NCBI RefSeq assembly: GCF_017565705.1
Contig: NZ_JAGDYL010000013.1
Coordinates: forward strand, 38,400 to 102,399
Direction of reading: 5' to 3'
Origin: Leucobacter ruminantium
Lineage (GTDB): Bacteria > Actinomycetota > Actinomycetes > Actinomycetales > Microbacteriaceae
Length of the DNA: 64,000 nt
Positions 55,024-63,984 of this stretch are shown here, one piece after another. The notes under the pieces are model-generated. The model did no database searches, was not told where the DNA came from, and saw only the letters and a program-made list of their open reading frames with translations. The position numbers and the translations under genes were made by a program. Each line of letters opens with the position of its first letter. The first letter of the stretch is position 1.

Positions 55024-56508
55024 CTAGCTTTTTTCGAGCATTTTTTGACGGGTGTCGAACGCTTGAAGCTCGGCGGGATGTAGCTGATGTTGCGAAAGAA
55101 AGGAGCGCCCTGCGATCTTCCACAGTGCCTGCCCGACACCCAAACTGGGGAGCAACGACTGCTCCGTGCCGGTCAAGCCGAGTGCTTGCGCGGTGGGTCC
55201 GAGCTGATCGGATTCTTGTCTCAGCACAACTCGAGTTTCAGCATTGGCGAGCAGAGAGGACGCGATCGCACGATTCGCAGATCCCTGATCGCCGAGATTA
55301 TCGAGGTCTGACAGCTTGTGAAAGATCACGATGTTCGAGATGCCGTAGTGCCTCGCGAGCCGGAACCAGGCGTCTTTCCGGCGGAGCAGGGCGGGAAATG
55401 ACATGGTGTGCCAGGCCTCGTCGTCGAGCACGAAGCGCTGCCCACCGCGGGGGTCGAGCAGCGCGCTCTCCATCCAAGCGCTGCTGCAGGTCATCAGCAG
55501 CGGAGTGAGGGCGGGACTGTCGGCCATGCGCGACAGGTCGAGGCTGATCATCGGGAGCGAGGGATCGAATCTGACGGTGCTGGGGCCGTCGAACACGCCG
55601 GCCAAGTCGCCGCTGACGAGCCTGCGGAGCGCGTGCCCGAGCTGCCTGCCGTCTTCTCGCAGCCGTTCCGGCTCTGGCGCGGTGCTGCCGGGTGCGAGGA
55701 TCCGGTCAACGATCTGCGGCAGGATCGGCGTCGCGTTCTCCCTTACGACGTCATGCAGCGCCTGGTCGATGCAGGTGTGCTCGAGCGGGGTAAGAGGCCG
55801 CCCGAGCATGGTCTCCCCGAGGCTCCCGATCAGATCGCGCCGCCGCGCCGCCACCTGGGCTCCCCAGTCCGCATCGGAAATGCCGGAAGCGCGGTACCCC
55901 TCATCGAGTGGATTGAGCCTCGACTGCATCCCTCTGCCCAGCGCGATCGCTTTTCCTCCGACGAGCTCCGCGATCTTGCTGTGCTCGCCTTTCGGGTCGC
56001 CGGAGACGTAGACGCGCTTCCCGAACGGGATCGCCCTCGTGTACAGGCTCTTGGAGAGTGCGGACTTCCCGCTCCCCACGAGACCCACGATGAGGATGTT
56101 CGGCGCAGTGATCACGCCCCGCCGGTACAGCTCCCACGGGTCGAAGGTGAAAGCCGCCCCGGAGTAGAGATCTTGACCGATGTAGATGCCTGCGGATCCG
56201 AGACCACCTTCCGCGAGGAACGGATACTGGCCACCCAAGGTCGACGTGGTGTCCTGATGCTTCGGGAGTCGGAACCGGCCTGGGGTGCGCAGCGACTCCG
56301 GACCGGGCTCACCAGTCCTGGGTAGGTAGACGGTGTTGCGCCGTTCTTGCCGTTCGGCCTCGCGGCTGGCCTGCTGTTCTGCGTACTCGCGTGCGCGGGC
56401 TTCGTAGCGGAGCTGCTCGGCGGCTTGGCGCCGAGCTTTGCGGAGCTTACGTCGTTCGGCCTGCGGCGCGACCAGCACACTCGTGTGCAGACGCTCTGCA
56501 TCGGTCAT
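55024..56508 (-). CDS. VirB4-like conjugation ATPase
   Basis: A 494-aa ATPase that powers assembly of the type IV secretion channel. A basic, Arg/Glu-rich coiled N-terminus (15-60) precedes Walker A GLVGSGKS (142-149). FVLDDEAWHTM is the Walker B region, and RHYGISNIVIFHKLSDLDNLGDQGS is the C-terminal VirB4 motif region. The start follows GGGAGAG. It is shorter than proteobacterial VirB4 because the N-terminal domain is the separate SCO6880 protein upstream. Confidence 0.9.
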   Translation of the reverse strand: MTDAERLHTSVLVAPQAERRKLRKARRQAAEQLRYEARAREYAEQQASREAERQERRNTVYLPRTGEPGPESLRTPGRFRLPKHQDTTSTLGGQYPFLAEGGLGSAGIYIGQDLYSGAAFTFDPWELYRRGVITAPNILIVGLVGSGKSALSKSLYTRAIPFGKRVYVSGDPKGEHSKIAELVGGKAIALGRGMQSRLNPLDEGYRASGISDADWGAQVAARRRDLIGSLGETMLGRPLTPLEHTCIDQALHDVVRENATPILPQIVDRILAPGSTAPEPERLREDGRQLGHALRRLVSGDLAGVFDGPSTVRFDPSLPMISLDLSRMADSPALTPLLMTCSSAWMESALLDPRGGQRFVLDDEAWHTMSFPALLRRKDAWFRLARHYGISNIVIFHKLSDLDNLGDQGSANRAIASSLLANAETRVVLRQESDQLGPTAQALGLTGTEQSLLPSLGVGQALWKIAGRSFLSQHQLHPAELQAFDTRQKMLEKS

Positions 56509-56535
56509 CAGTATCTCTCCCTTCGCGAAACGGTG

Positions 56536-57984
56536 TTAGATGGGGCGTGCGAGCGGGAGGCTGGCTGCCGCGAATGCGCGGGCCTGTTGGCCGACGAGGC
56601 GTCGGCATTCGCAGGAGGCTTGGATCGCGGCCTGCTCGACCGCGGCCACTGCGGCTTCGAGTTCGTCCGCGGTCGACGCGGTGACGGCGATGAGGCCGGT
56701 GACGCGGGCGAGTCCGTGTCCGGAGCTGAGGTCGGCCTGTTGCTGCATCACGTCGGCGTATTCCGCGGAGGAGTCGGCGTCCTCGATCTGGCCCAGCTTC
56801 GCCCGCTGCGCCTGATCGGAAATCAGCTCGGTCCGCTTGCGCCGGAGATCGCGGGCGGCCTGGTCTGCGCGCACGGGAATGTAGTGCAGCGAGAGGGTGC
56901 GGAGGATCCCCGAGGAGAGCACGAGGGGCGAGAGGAACCCGGGGTAGACCTGGGATCTGGGCCATTCGCTGATCCAGAGGACCGCGTGGTGAGCAGAGTC
57001 GGAACGCAGTTGGTCCCAGCGTTCTGTCACGGCGACGGGGCCAGCGGTGGCGAGGTCGCGCCCGAGCTCACCGTGGCGCTCGAGGGCGGCGGCGGTGGCC
57101 GGGTCGTAGGCGGCGCGCAGGATGAGCGCGATGTTGCCGGGGGTGAGCCAGCCGTCGACGTGGAGGTCTGCGGCGCGGATCGCGGCTACGGTGGTGTGCA
57201 TCTCCTGGCGCAGCACGTGCGCGGCGCCACGCATCCCGCCGCCGGCGACGCGGATGGCGCGGGCAGCGGCGCGCATGTCGAGCGAGAGCGACACGGTGGT
57301 CGCGTGGCGTTCCCCGGTTGGCGCGGCACGTTCGATGAGTTCCTCGTATACGGTGGCTGCCCACGATCCGTCGGCGTTGCCGTGTTCCTTCCACCACTGG
57401 GCGAGCCCGGTTCCCGAGTCGGGCAGGGTGCGTTCGCTGACCTGGATCCGGCCGATCCTGCCCGAACGGCAGGCGGATGCGAGGACGCGCCCCCACCCGT
57501 CCACGCGGCGCTGCTGGTCGGCCGGGTCGAGCAGCACGAACGCCGGATGCGACACCGCGAGCACCGCCGTCAGCAGGTGCTGGTGCGGGTCGTGGATCAT
57601 GGCCGCCCCGGTTTCCTCGTCCACCCATTCGCGAAGAGACGCGGCATCACCTGGGAGCGCGAGCGTGCCTTCGGGGCGCGGGGTCATGAGCTTGCGCCGG
57701 TACTCGGTCTGGCCTGCGACGCGGCGCAGCCACCAGCCGGCCACGATCGGCAACCACTCGACGACCTTCCTGCCGCCGATGGGGACCAGGGCGGTCGCCG
57801 CGCAGCACCCCCAGGCGGGCGCGGTCCAGATAAGACCCGATCCGCCCGTCACATACAGGGAGGCGACGGCGATGAAGAGGCCGACACCGAGCACGAGGAG
57901 CTGCGGTAGGGAGAGGCCCAGCATGATTCCGCGCTTGGTGAGGCGCGAGAACTGCACGGTATCGAGTTCAAACCCAGCAGACAT
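56536..57984 (-). CDS. SCO6880-family conjugation protein (VirB3/VirB4 N-terminal-like)
   Basis: A 482-aa membrane protein. Two hydrophobic segments (about 22-65) recall PrgI/VirB3, and the rest matches the SCO6880 family found next to VirB4 in actinobacterial conjugation loci (TEYRRKLMTPRPEGTLALPGDAASL, HATTVSLSLDM, LTPGNIALILRAAYDP). It lies 27 nt upstream of virB4 in one operon. Confidence 0.87.
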   Translation of the reverse strand: MSAGFELDTVQFSRLTKRGIMLGLSLPQLLVLGVGLFIAVASLYVTGGSGLIWTAPAWGCCAATALVPIGGRKVVEWLPIVAGWWLRRVAGQTEYRRKLMTPRPEGTLALPGDAASLREWVDEETGAAMIHDPHQHLLTAVLAVSHPAFVLLDPADQQRRVDGWGRVLASACRSGRIGRIQVSERTLPDSGTGLAQWWKEHGNADGSWAATVYEELIERAAPTGERHATTVSLSLDMRAAARAIRVAGGGMRGAAHVLRQEMHTTVAAIRAADLHVDGWLTPGNIALILRAAYDPATAAALERHGELGRDLATAGPVAVTERWDQLRSDSAHHAVLWISEWPRSQVYPGFLSPLVLSSGILRTLSLHYIPVRADQAARDLRRKRTELISDQAQRAKLGQIEDADSSAEYADVMQQQADLSSGHGLARVTGLIAVTASTADELEAAVAAVEQAAIQASCECRRLVGQQARAFAAASLPLARPI

Positions 57985-57998
57985 GGCAGATCCTCTTC

Positions 57999-59351
57999 CT
58001 ATTTCTCTGGCGGCGTCGGAGCGGGATCGGACGACTGGCCCGGTGGGAGCGGTCGCGGCGGCGGCACCTGCGGAGACCGCTGCGGGGGAGCGGACGGCGG
58101 CGATGACGGCTGGCCGGCCCCGTCCGCGCCTGACATCTGGTCGTCGGCCTGCCCGCCCATGTACTCGCCCAGCTCGGGGCCAGCCTCCATGGACTTCTTT
58201 CCGACGGCGACGCCGGTAGTGACCGCGAGTACGACCGGCCCGCCCGCGGCGCCTTCTCCGCCTTCAGCGGCGACGGTCTCACCTTCGCCAGCTGGGGCGC
58301 CGCCGTCGGTGGGAGCGCCGCCGCCGGGCGTCGGTGGTGCAGGACTGTCTCCGCCTCCGCCGTTCCCGTCGTCTCCGCCGCCCTTCTTCCCGAACAGATC
58401 GAACGGGTTTCCGGGAATCCGGTTGGGGACGGGGACGGGGCGGTTGAGTGCGTTCTTCGCTTCGGACTCGGTCGACATGGCGTGGTAGTAGTCGGTGCCG
58501 AGGAAGCTGATCGCCTTATACGTGACGTACGGCGCAAACGCAGCGACCAGGAGCAACACGATCCCCGCGAGCGGATCGGTGAGCGCCTGGATGTCGAGCG
58601 CGATCGGGGTCGAAATCTGCGAGATCGCGATGAGGAGGATCACGGTCAGCACGAGCTTCGACGCTACGAGCGCGACGAGAAACATGAGCCACTTCGACGC
58701 CCACCCGCGGGTGGTGTCCCAGGAGGAGCCGGCCAGCGCGAGCGGTGCGAGTGCGACCGCGAGGAGGATCAACGATTTTCTCACCAACAACGACAGCCAC
58801 ACGATCGCGGTGGCGGCGATCGCGAGGCCGCCGAGGAACAGGGTGACGATCGCCCCGATCCCGGGACTGACCACGTTGAGGGTGTTGAGTGAGGTGATGA
58901 GGATGAGGATCTTGTCGCCCATCCCGGCCATCGTGTTCCCGGTGGCCTGCACGATGCCGATGCTGAGCTGGTCGATGATCTCGAGCCCCAGCGCGACGAG
59001 CGTGACGGCGACGAAGCTGCCGAGGACGCTCTTGCCCAGGCCGATTCCGGCCCGAGTGAGACCGCCCGGTTCGCGCTTCACCATCGCCGTGATGAGTTGG
59101 AAGCAGAACAGCAGAAGGGCGACGAGGATCCCGATGCCGAAGATCAAATTGTAGACGGCGAGGAAGCCGGGGCTGGTGACATCGACCATCGTGGTCGAAT
59201 CGAACACCAGCCAGAGGCCCTCGACGAACCATCCCGCGGTCTGCCCGACTGAATCGGCGACCCATTGGAGCGGGGCGGCGGCCATCGCCGCGGCGGTCTC
59301 GTCCGCCGTCTGGCAGAGGGAGGAGAGGATGGGCTGCTCGCACAAACTCAT
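57999..59351 (-). CDS. VirB6/TrbL-like polytopic channel protein
   Basis: A 450-aa protein with about seven membrane segments between residues 60 and 290 (for example IGILVALLLFCFQLITAM and LILLAVALAPLAL). A conserved Trp-containing region SSWDTTRGWASKWL is present. A Gly/Pro-rich, disordered tail of about 130 residues follows. Position before SCO6880 and VirB4 supports the VirB6 role of the inner-membrane channel. Confidence 0.85.
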   Translation of the reverse strand: MSLCEQPILSSLCQTADETAAAMAAAPLQWVADSVGQTAGWFVEGLWLVFDSTTMVDVTSPGFLAVYNLIFGIGILVALLLFCFQLITAMVKREPGGLTRAGIGLGKSVLGSFVAVTLVALGLEIIDQLSIGIVQATGNTMAGMGDKILILITSLNTLNVVSPGIGAIVTLFLGGLAIAATAIVWLSLLVRKSLILLAVALAPLALAGSSWDTTRGWASKWLMFLVALVASKLVLTVILLIAISQISTPIALDIQALTDPLAGIVLLLVAAFAPYVTYKAISFLGTDYYHAMSTESEAKNALNRPVPVPNRIPGNPFDLFGKKGGGDDGNGGGGDSPAPPTPGGGAPTDGGAPAGEGETVAAEGGEGAAGGPVVLAVTTGVAVGKKSMEAGPELGEYMGGQADDQMSGADGAGQPSSPPSAPPQRSPQVPPPRPLPPGQSSDPAPTPPEK

Positions 59352-59378
59352 AGTGAGGGCTCCTTACTCTGGTCCGGC

Positions 59379-59648
59379 TTAGATGCTTTGTCCGACGTCC
59401 CACGCGAAATTCACGAGGGTGACGGCGGCCCCGCAGATCACTGCGGCGCCGCAGCAGATCAGGACGCCGAGTCGACCGCGGCCCGCGAGGTGCGGGTTGC
59501 TCCCGTTTGCTCCGAAAGCCCAGACGATCGCCGCGATGATGAGCCCCAACACGCTCAGCACTAAGCCGAACGTCATGACCGCCCCGACGATGAGGCGCAG
59601 GGCTTCGATGCCCGGCAGGCCGGATGAGTTGGGGCTGATGTCGATCAC
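59379..59648 (-). CDS. DUF6112-family small membrane protein A
   Basis: An 89-aa protein with two hydrophobic helices (about 17-45 and 58-80) around AGRGRLGVLICCGAA. This layout fits DUF6112, a family beside VirB6 in actinobacterial conjugation loci, possibly a VirB2-like pilin. The GTG at 59648 is decided by AAGGAG with an 8-nt spacer; the longer frame has no ribosome site. Confidence 0.82.
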   Translation of the reverse strand: MIDISPNSSGLPGIEALRLIVGAVMTFGLVLSVLGLIIAAIVWAFGANGSNPHLAGRGRLGVLICCGAAVICGAAVTLVNFAWDVGQSI

Positions 59649-59781
59649 GGTGTGAGCTCCTTGCTGCGAGCAGAAACGGTGGGTTCGCAGAAGAGGTGCA
59701 CCAAGACAACCGACCCTCTCCGGTGAACGCGGTGATGCCCCGCCGAAGCAGGGCATCAAGGAACAGGCGTTGCGTGAGGGG

Positions 59782-60048
59782 TTAGAGGTCTTGGCCGTAC
59801 CCGATGAGCGTGTTCACGATCGCCATCGCGGCCCCGGCGCAGAGCGCACCACCGAGCGCGACGAGCACCCCGACCCGGCCTCGAGCAGCGGTCTGCGGGT
59901 TCCCGTTCCAGGCACCGATGCCCCAGGCGGTAGCCGAGACCACGGTCATCAGGACGCTGACGATCAAGACGAACGTCAACGCCGCGCCGATCACCTCGCG
60001 CAGGCTGTTCAGCCCAGAGAGACTGCCGAAATCGGGGAACACATTCAT
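59782..60048 (-). CDS. DUF6112-family small membrane protein B
   Basis: An 88-aa paralogue of the next gene with the same two-helix plan and matching motifs (FPDFGSLSGLNSLREVIGAALTFVLIVSV, ARGRVGVLVALGGALCAGAA, VNTLIGYGQ). The ATG at 60048 overlaps the end of the M23 peptidase gene by 4 nt. Two paralogues in tandem suggest a two-component channel or pilin-like pair. Confidence 0.82.
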   Translation of the reverse strand: MNVFPDFGSLSGLNSLREVIGAALTFVLIVSVLMTVVSATAWGIGAWNGNPQTAARGRVGVLVALGGALCAGAAMAIVNTLIGYGQDL

Positions 60049-60794
60049 CCGACCGCACCCGTCTCCTGGGCACCGGCATCCTGCTCGCCGTCCTCGTCCT
60101 CGTCCTCGTTCCCTTCCTCGGAGGGGGAGTGGCAGGCCCCGGCCGGTGTCGGGCCACCTCCACCAGAGCCACCGCTGATGCCGATTGCGCCTTGCGCTGC
60201 CAACCACGGCTCGGGATCGATCGCGGTCGCGTAGGTGCCGCCAGGTCGAACCTCGAAGTGCAAGTGGGCCCCGGTGGAGTATCCCGATGAGCCGACGTCG
60301 GCGATGTGCTGGCCGGCCGTGACTTTCGTGCCGGGGGTGACGTGGATCCCGTGCTGCCAGGAGTGAGCGTAGGCGGTGGCGATGGTGTTCCCACCGATGG
60401 TGTGCTCGATCACGACGAGCCCGCCCCATTCGACGGAATACTCGGCCACGGTGACGATGCCGTCAGCGGCGGCGAGGATCGGGGTACCGTCGGGTGCTGC
60501 CATATCGAGGCCGGTGTGCATGTTCCCGAGCCCCGTGAAGGGCTCGAATCGCCACCCGAAGCCGTCGGTTCTGACCCAGGTGTCTTCGGGGAGCGGCATC
60601 ACCACCCGGGCCGATTCGGGAGGCTTCTCCGGTGCGATCGGACCACCCGTGCCGTCCTCGCCTCCGCTCGTCTGCGTCGGCGTGCAGCTTCCGTAAACCC
60701 CCATTGGGGCGGTGATCGCGGTGAACATCACCAGGCCGGCGGATGGGCCGAACGCGATGAGCGCCGCCACGATCCCGGCCAGCAACTTCGACAT
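60045..60794 (-). CDS. M23-family peptidoglycan endopeptidase of the transfer system
   Basis: A 249-aa LytM-type metallopeptidase that would open the cell wall for the conjugation channel. An N-terminal membrane anchor (1-35) precedes the M23 domain. Zinc ligands and active site are His93 and Asp97 (HTGLD), His144 (YAHS) and His177-Leu-His179 (AHLHFEV). An acidic tail ends the protein. It lies in an operon between the DUF6112 gene and the VirB8-like candidate. Confidence 0.92.
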   Translation of the reverse strand: MSKLLAGIVAALIAFGPSAGLVMFTAITAPMGVYGSCTPTQTSGGEDGTGGPIAPEKPPESARVVMPLPEDTWVRTDGFGWRFEPFTGLGNMHTGLDMAAPDGTPILAAADGIVTVAEYSVEWGGLVVIEHTIGGNTIATAYAHSWQHGIHVTPGTKVTAGQHIADVGSSGYSTGAHLHFEVRPGGTYATAIDPEPWLAAQGAIGISGGSGGGGPTPAGACHSPSEEGNEDEDEDGEQDAGAQETGAVG

Positions 60795-60806
60795 GATCGC
60801 CCCGGC

Positions 60807-61511
60807 CTATTTCAGGGGCTTGTCGAATTGCGTGAGCCGCAACAGTTTGCACGCCTCATAGCTGGGCTCGCAGGCGATGAACATCGTGAACGACACCGGG
60901 TGAGTTGTCGCGGTGTTGTCGCCGTCCCAGACGCCGGTGCGGTGCCGGGTGCCGTCGACGGTATAGGCGATCGTGCCCGGCAGGATCGTTCCTTTCCTGG
61001 CCTGTGCCACGACGTCATCCCAGGCGTCGGGCACGTAGAGTCGGTCGATCTCGAGGCGCTGCGCGGTCTCGTATTTCTGCAGCTCGACCCAGGCAGCCCG
61101 CGTGGGCAGCACCCCCATGACGTCGGTGGCGAGCCCGTTGGTTTCCTCGTTCGCTGGGTCCGCCGCAGTGAGGATCGCTTCCGTGTAGTCCCGTGGCTGG
61201 AAGCCACCGACGGTGTCCCAGGCGAAGAGCGCGAGCGCGACCGACTCGGCGAACCGGGCAGGGTCTCCCGTCTTCGCGATCTTCGGCAGTTCCGCCTGCC
61301 CTGCAGGAGCATCGGTCTCCGGGGCCGACGTACTCGGCCCGGACGTCGGCTCCGGTGCGGAATCTGAGGTCGGTGGTCCGAGGAGGAAGCCGATCGTGGC
61401 GACGACCACGGCGGCGAGCAGTACCCCGATCACGACGACCGACCAGACCAGCCGGATGCGGCTGGCACGATCAGCGGATACGGTGGCGAGAGGCTTGGTC
61501 CGGGCGTTCAT
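60807..61511 (-). CDS. Membrane-anchored conjugation protein (VirB8/TcpC-like candidate)
   Basis: A 234-aa protein with one N-terminal helix (about 20-45), a Ser/Thr/Pro linker and an extracytoplasmic domain of about 150 residues (DPARFAESVALALFAWDTVGGF through MFIACEPSYEACKLL). The layout fits VirB8/TcpC NTF2-like proteins, but I see no diagnostic motif. Two cysteines near the end could form a disulfide. Position 12 nt from the M23 gene supports a channel role. Confidence 0.65.
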   Translation of the reverse strand: MNARTKPLATVSADRASRIRLVWSVVVIGVLLAAVVVATIGFLLGPPTSDSAPEPTSGPSTSAPETDAPAGQAELPKIAKTGDPARFAESVALALFAWDTVGGFQPRDYTEAILTAADPANEETNGLATDVMGVLPTRAAWVELQKYETAQRLEIDRLYVPDAWDDVVAQARKGTILPGTIAYTVDGTRHRTGVWDGDNTATTHPVSFTMFIACEPSYEACKLLRLTQFDKPLK

Positions 61512-61574
61512 ACCGAGAAGGTGGACTGTCAGCCCCGAGACTTGGCAGAGCGGACGACGAAGTAGGCCTGCAGG

Positions 61575-62648
61575 TCAGGCGGCATCCGCGCGGGCGGCAC
61601 GAAGCTCGTCGGCGAAGCGGACGGTGCCGTCGACGATGCGCAGGAACTGTCCGAGCTCCTCCTCGGAGAGCTCTCTCGCGAGCTTGGCCAGGTCGTAGTG
61701 TTCCCACCACGCGTCGAGTTCTGACCAGATCTGCCGGAACGCGAGCGTGCTGTACAGCACCGGGGCACCGGCGTTCTCGAGCAGCAGCACCGGCTTCGCG
61801 GGCTTCGACTTGCGCTTCGACCCCGCCTGGACTCGTTGCAGAGCGGCCTTCGCGATGCGCTCCATCTCCACGGCTTTCGCATCAGAATCCCGCACCCGCG
61901 CAGCCTCCTTGCGGGCCTGGTCCCGGACCTCTTCAGGCTCGGCGGGGTTGGCGGCGATTCGATCGAGCTGATCCAAAGTTAGGGCCGCGTTCATCCGGAG
62001 GTGCGAGGGGTAGGCGGCGGCCCCGTTCCGCATGAGCTCGATCTCGTCCCGGGCTTGCGAGCGGAGCGACTCGGACGCTTGCTGATCGTTGGCGATGTCC
62101 TCGATCCGGCACACCTGATCCAACTTCTGGAACGCGGCGCGCCCCGTCACCAACCGGGCCGCCTGTTCCCGTGCACGCCCAGCTTCGTTGAGCAGCGGCA
62201 GGTCTCCCGGTGGTGAGGATTCCTCCGCACCGGACGTTCCGCCATTTTCTTCGTCGAGCCGGCCGAAGCGGGACGCACGCTGACGTAGAGCAGCGGCCTC
62301 CGCGAACACGGTCTTCAGCTCGCGATAGAGGGCGGCTTCCTCGATCAGGTTGAGCGGTTTGTGGGTGATGTGATCGTCGTGCTCGGCGAGGAGACGGCCG
62401 ACGCGGTCGGAGAGGCCGGAGCGCACCCACACGCTGATAGTGCGCCAGCCCAGCTCCCTCGCCGCGGCGACACGTCGGCCCCCGATGAGGACGATGCCCT
62501 CCGGGGTGATCGTCGGCGGTTGCAGCAGCCCGCGCTCCCGCATGGACTGCATCAGCGGCCCGAGGTCGCCGAAGTCGGTGCGGAACCGGTCCGGGATGCG
62601 GAGGGAATCGAGGGCTCGGTCGAGCTGCAGCCCGTACTCGCCGCTCAT
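61575..62648 (-). CDS. ParB-like nuclease-domain protein
   Basis: A 357-aa protein. The N-terminal ParB/sulfiredoxin domain is visible (LGPLMQSMRERGLLQPPTITPEGIVLIGGRRVAAARELGW), with the GRRVAAA motif near residue 57. A long helical C-terminus follows. Typical ParB HTH residues are unclear, and no parA is seen in the window. It may stabilise the excised element or regulate transfer. It overlaps the upstream gene by 4 nt (ATGA). Confidence 0.82.
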   Translation of the reverse strand: MSGEYGLQLDRALDSLRIPDRFRTDFGDLGPLMQSMRERGLLQPPTITPEGIVLIGGRRVAAARELGWRTISVWVRSGLSDRVGRLLAEHDDHITHKPLNLIEEAALYRELKTVFAEAAALRQRASRFGRLDEENGGTSGAEESSPPGDLPLLNEAGRAREQAARLVTGRAAFQKLDQVCRIEDIANDQQASESLRSQARDEIELMRNGAAAYPSHLRMNAALTLDQLDRIAANPAEPEEVRDQARKEAARVRDSDAKAVEMERIAKAALQRVQAGSKRKSKPAKPVLLLENAGAPVLYSTLAFRQIWSELDAWWEHYDLAKLARELSEEELGQFLRIVDGTVRFADELRAARADAA

Positions 62649-63484
62649 GGCAGACCACCACTCGCAGGAGCAGCCTCGACGATCTTCATCACGAGCACGT
62701 CATCGGCGAACACCAACTCGATGGGCTCCTCGAGCGCGAGCCGCTTCAACAGCCCGCGGCCTGCCCGCGTGGCCGCGTAGGCAGGGTTCGGGTTTCCGAG
62801 GAGCACGAGCACCGCAGTGTTCCAGGACTTCTTGGAGAGATCATAGAGCGCCCGCGCCGTAGTATCCCGGCGAAGCGCGTCATACGCGGACGGCCGGCTC
62901 CCCAGGCGCGCGAGCACATCACTGATGTACTCGACCGTGTAGCGTGCGACCTCGACCGGCCACCCGAGTCGCATAAATATCGCGACCGCGCTCTCGACCG
63001 CCATCTGAGCAGGCCCCGGAACCTCCTGCTCGAAGTCGTCACTCGGGAACACCGTAGTCGTCTGGAACGCCGGATCGTACTCAAGCCGGGCCTGCTCGCG
63101 ATCCGCCAGGCGCTCCGCGTCATGGTGCACTGACGCGTGCTTCTTTCGAGCTCGCGAGACTGAGCAGAGCAGTCCTTGTCCGCGCTCCTCGTAGTAGCAG
63201 GTCAACTTCACGGCTTTGGTCACGTACCCCCACGGGTCGTCCGCTCGGCGGGCGCCGGCGTCTCGCATCGCGTCGAATGCGGCGGTCACCGCCTCCCACT
63301 TGTCGAGGCCATGGTTGCGGGCGAGCTGTGCGTACTTCCGTGCGACGAACTTCGCCAGCTCGTGCGCCTCCGCGTCGAAGCGCCACGAGCCAGGCCCGGC
63401 CTCATCCAGCCGAATCAGTAAGGCTCTCAGCCCCTCGGGAGTCTGGAACGCGGGAACAGCAGCAGAATCGATTGATCGGGTCAT
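62645..63484 (-). CDS. Hypothetical conjugative-element protein
   Basis: A 279-aa soluble, helix-rich protein that I do not recognise. The ATG at 63484 is chosen because AGGAGGTG lies 9 nt upstream; the open frame extends 24 codons further without a ribosome site. SFRAR-type basic residues (CSVSRARKKHASVHHD) near the middle could contact DNA. It is coupled to parB, so a replication or partition role is plausible but unproven. Confidence 0.7.
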   Translation of the reverse strand: MTRSIDSAAVPAFQTPEGLRALLIRLDEAGPGSWRFDAEAHELAKFVARKYAQLARNHGLDKWEAVTAAFDAMRDAGARRADDPWGYVTKAVKLTCYYEERGQGLLCSVSRARKKHASVHHDAERLADREQARLEYDPAFQTTTVFPSDDFEQEVPGPAQMAVESAVAIFMRLGWPVEVARYTVEYISDVLARLGSRPSAYDALRRDTTARALYDLSKKSWNTAVLVLLGNPNPAYAATRAGRGLLKRLALEEPIELVFADDVLVMKIVEAAPASGGLP

Positions 63485-63568
63485 GGCAGACGCACCTCCT
63501 ACAAGAGGGGTGGATCCAAGACTCCGAAAATCTCGGGTCAGGGCGGGTACGCTCATGATGCACCACCA

Positions 63569-63964
63569 TCATGACTCTCTCGCCAGCGTCTCAAACGGTG
63601 CCGGCTCCGTGCGACGCCGCTGCTCCAACGTGAAGGGATCCTCCGTCTCGAAGGGATTCAGCGGCGCCAGTCTCGTCCGCGCCTCCGCGCCTTCGGAGAG
63701 CCCATCGTCGGTGCGTAGACGGTCGAAGATGCGCTGGTGTGTAGCGGCAATGAAATCAATGCCGCGTGCCGTGCACTTCGCTCCGGCTTCGGCGAACAAC
63801 TCCGTCGGGCGCTTCCACTGCACCCGCACCCCGGCCGGTTTCTCCGACCCCGGAGGCGGCACATCGTTTAAAGGGCTCTTCGGATTTGAGAGTGTAGGCC
63901 GATCGGTGAGTACGCCTGGGTAGAACGAAGACCTCGTAAGAGAATCAGGGTGTTCAACGTCCAT
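63569..63964 (-). CDS. Hypothetical protein with palindrome at its start
   Basis: A 131-aa protein of unknown function. The middle (RVQWKRPTELFAEAGAKCTARGIDFIAATHQRIFDRLR) is helix-like and basic; the ends look disordered. An 18-bp inverted repeat (63927-63944 and 63967-63984) flanks its first codons, so it may be autoregulated. The promoter lies beyond or at the window edge. Confidence 0.6.
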   Translation of the reverse strand: MDVEHPDSLTRSSFYPGVLTDRPTLSNPKSPLNDVPPPGSEKPAGVRVQWKRPTELFAEAGAKCTARGIDFIAATHQRIFDRLRTDDGLSEGAEARTRLAPLNPFETEDPFTLEQRRRTEPAPFETLARES

Positions 63965-63984
63965 CGTTCTCTCACGAGGTCTTC
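63927..63984. repeat. 18-bp inverted repeat around a start codon
   Basis: Arms 63927-63944 and 63967-63984 match at 17 of 18 positions (core GAAGACCTCGT). The 22-bp spacer includes the ATG of the 131-aa gene (minus strand, 63964). It could be an operator for a dimeric regulator or an mRNA hairpin that hides the start. Confidence 0.7.

Noticed and set aside
54869..55123. 84-codon minus-strand gene between the cargo gene and virB4
   Set aside because: It overlaps the virB4 3' end, has no ribosome site and no recognisable composition.
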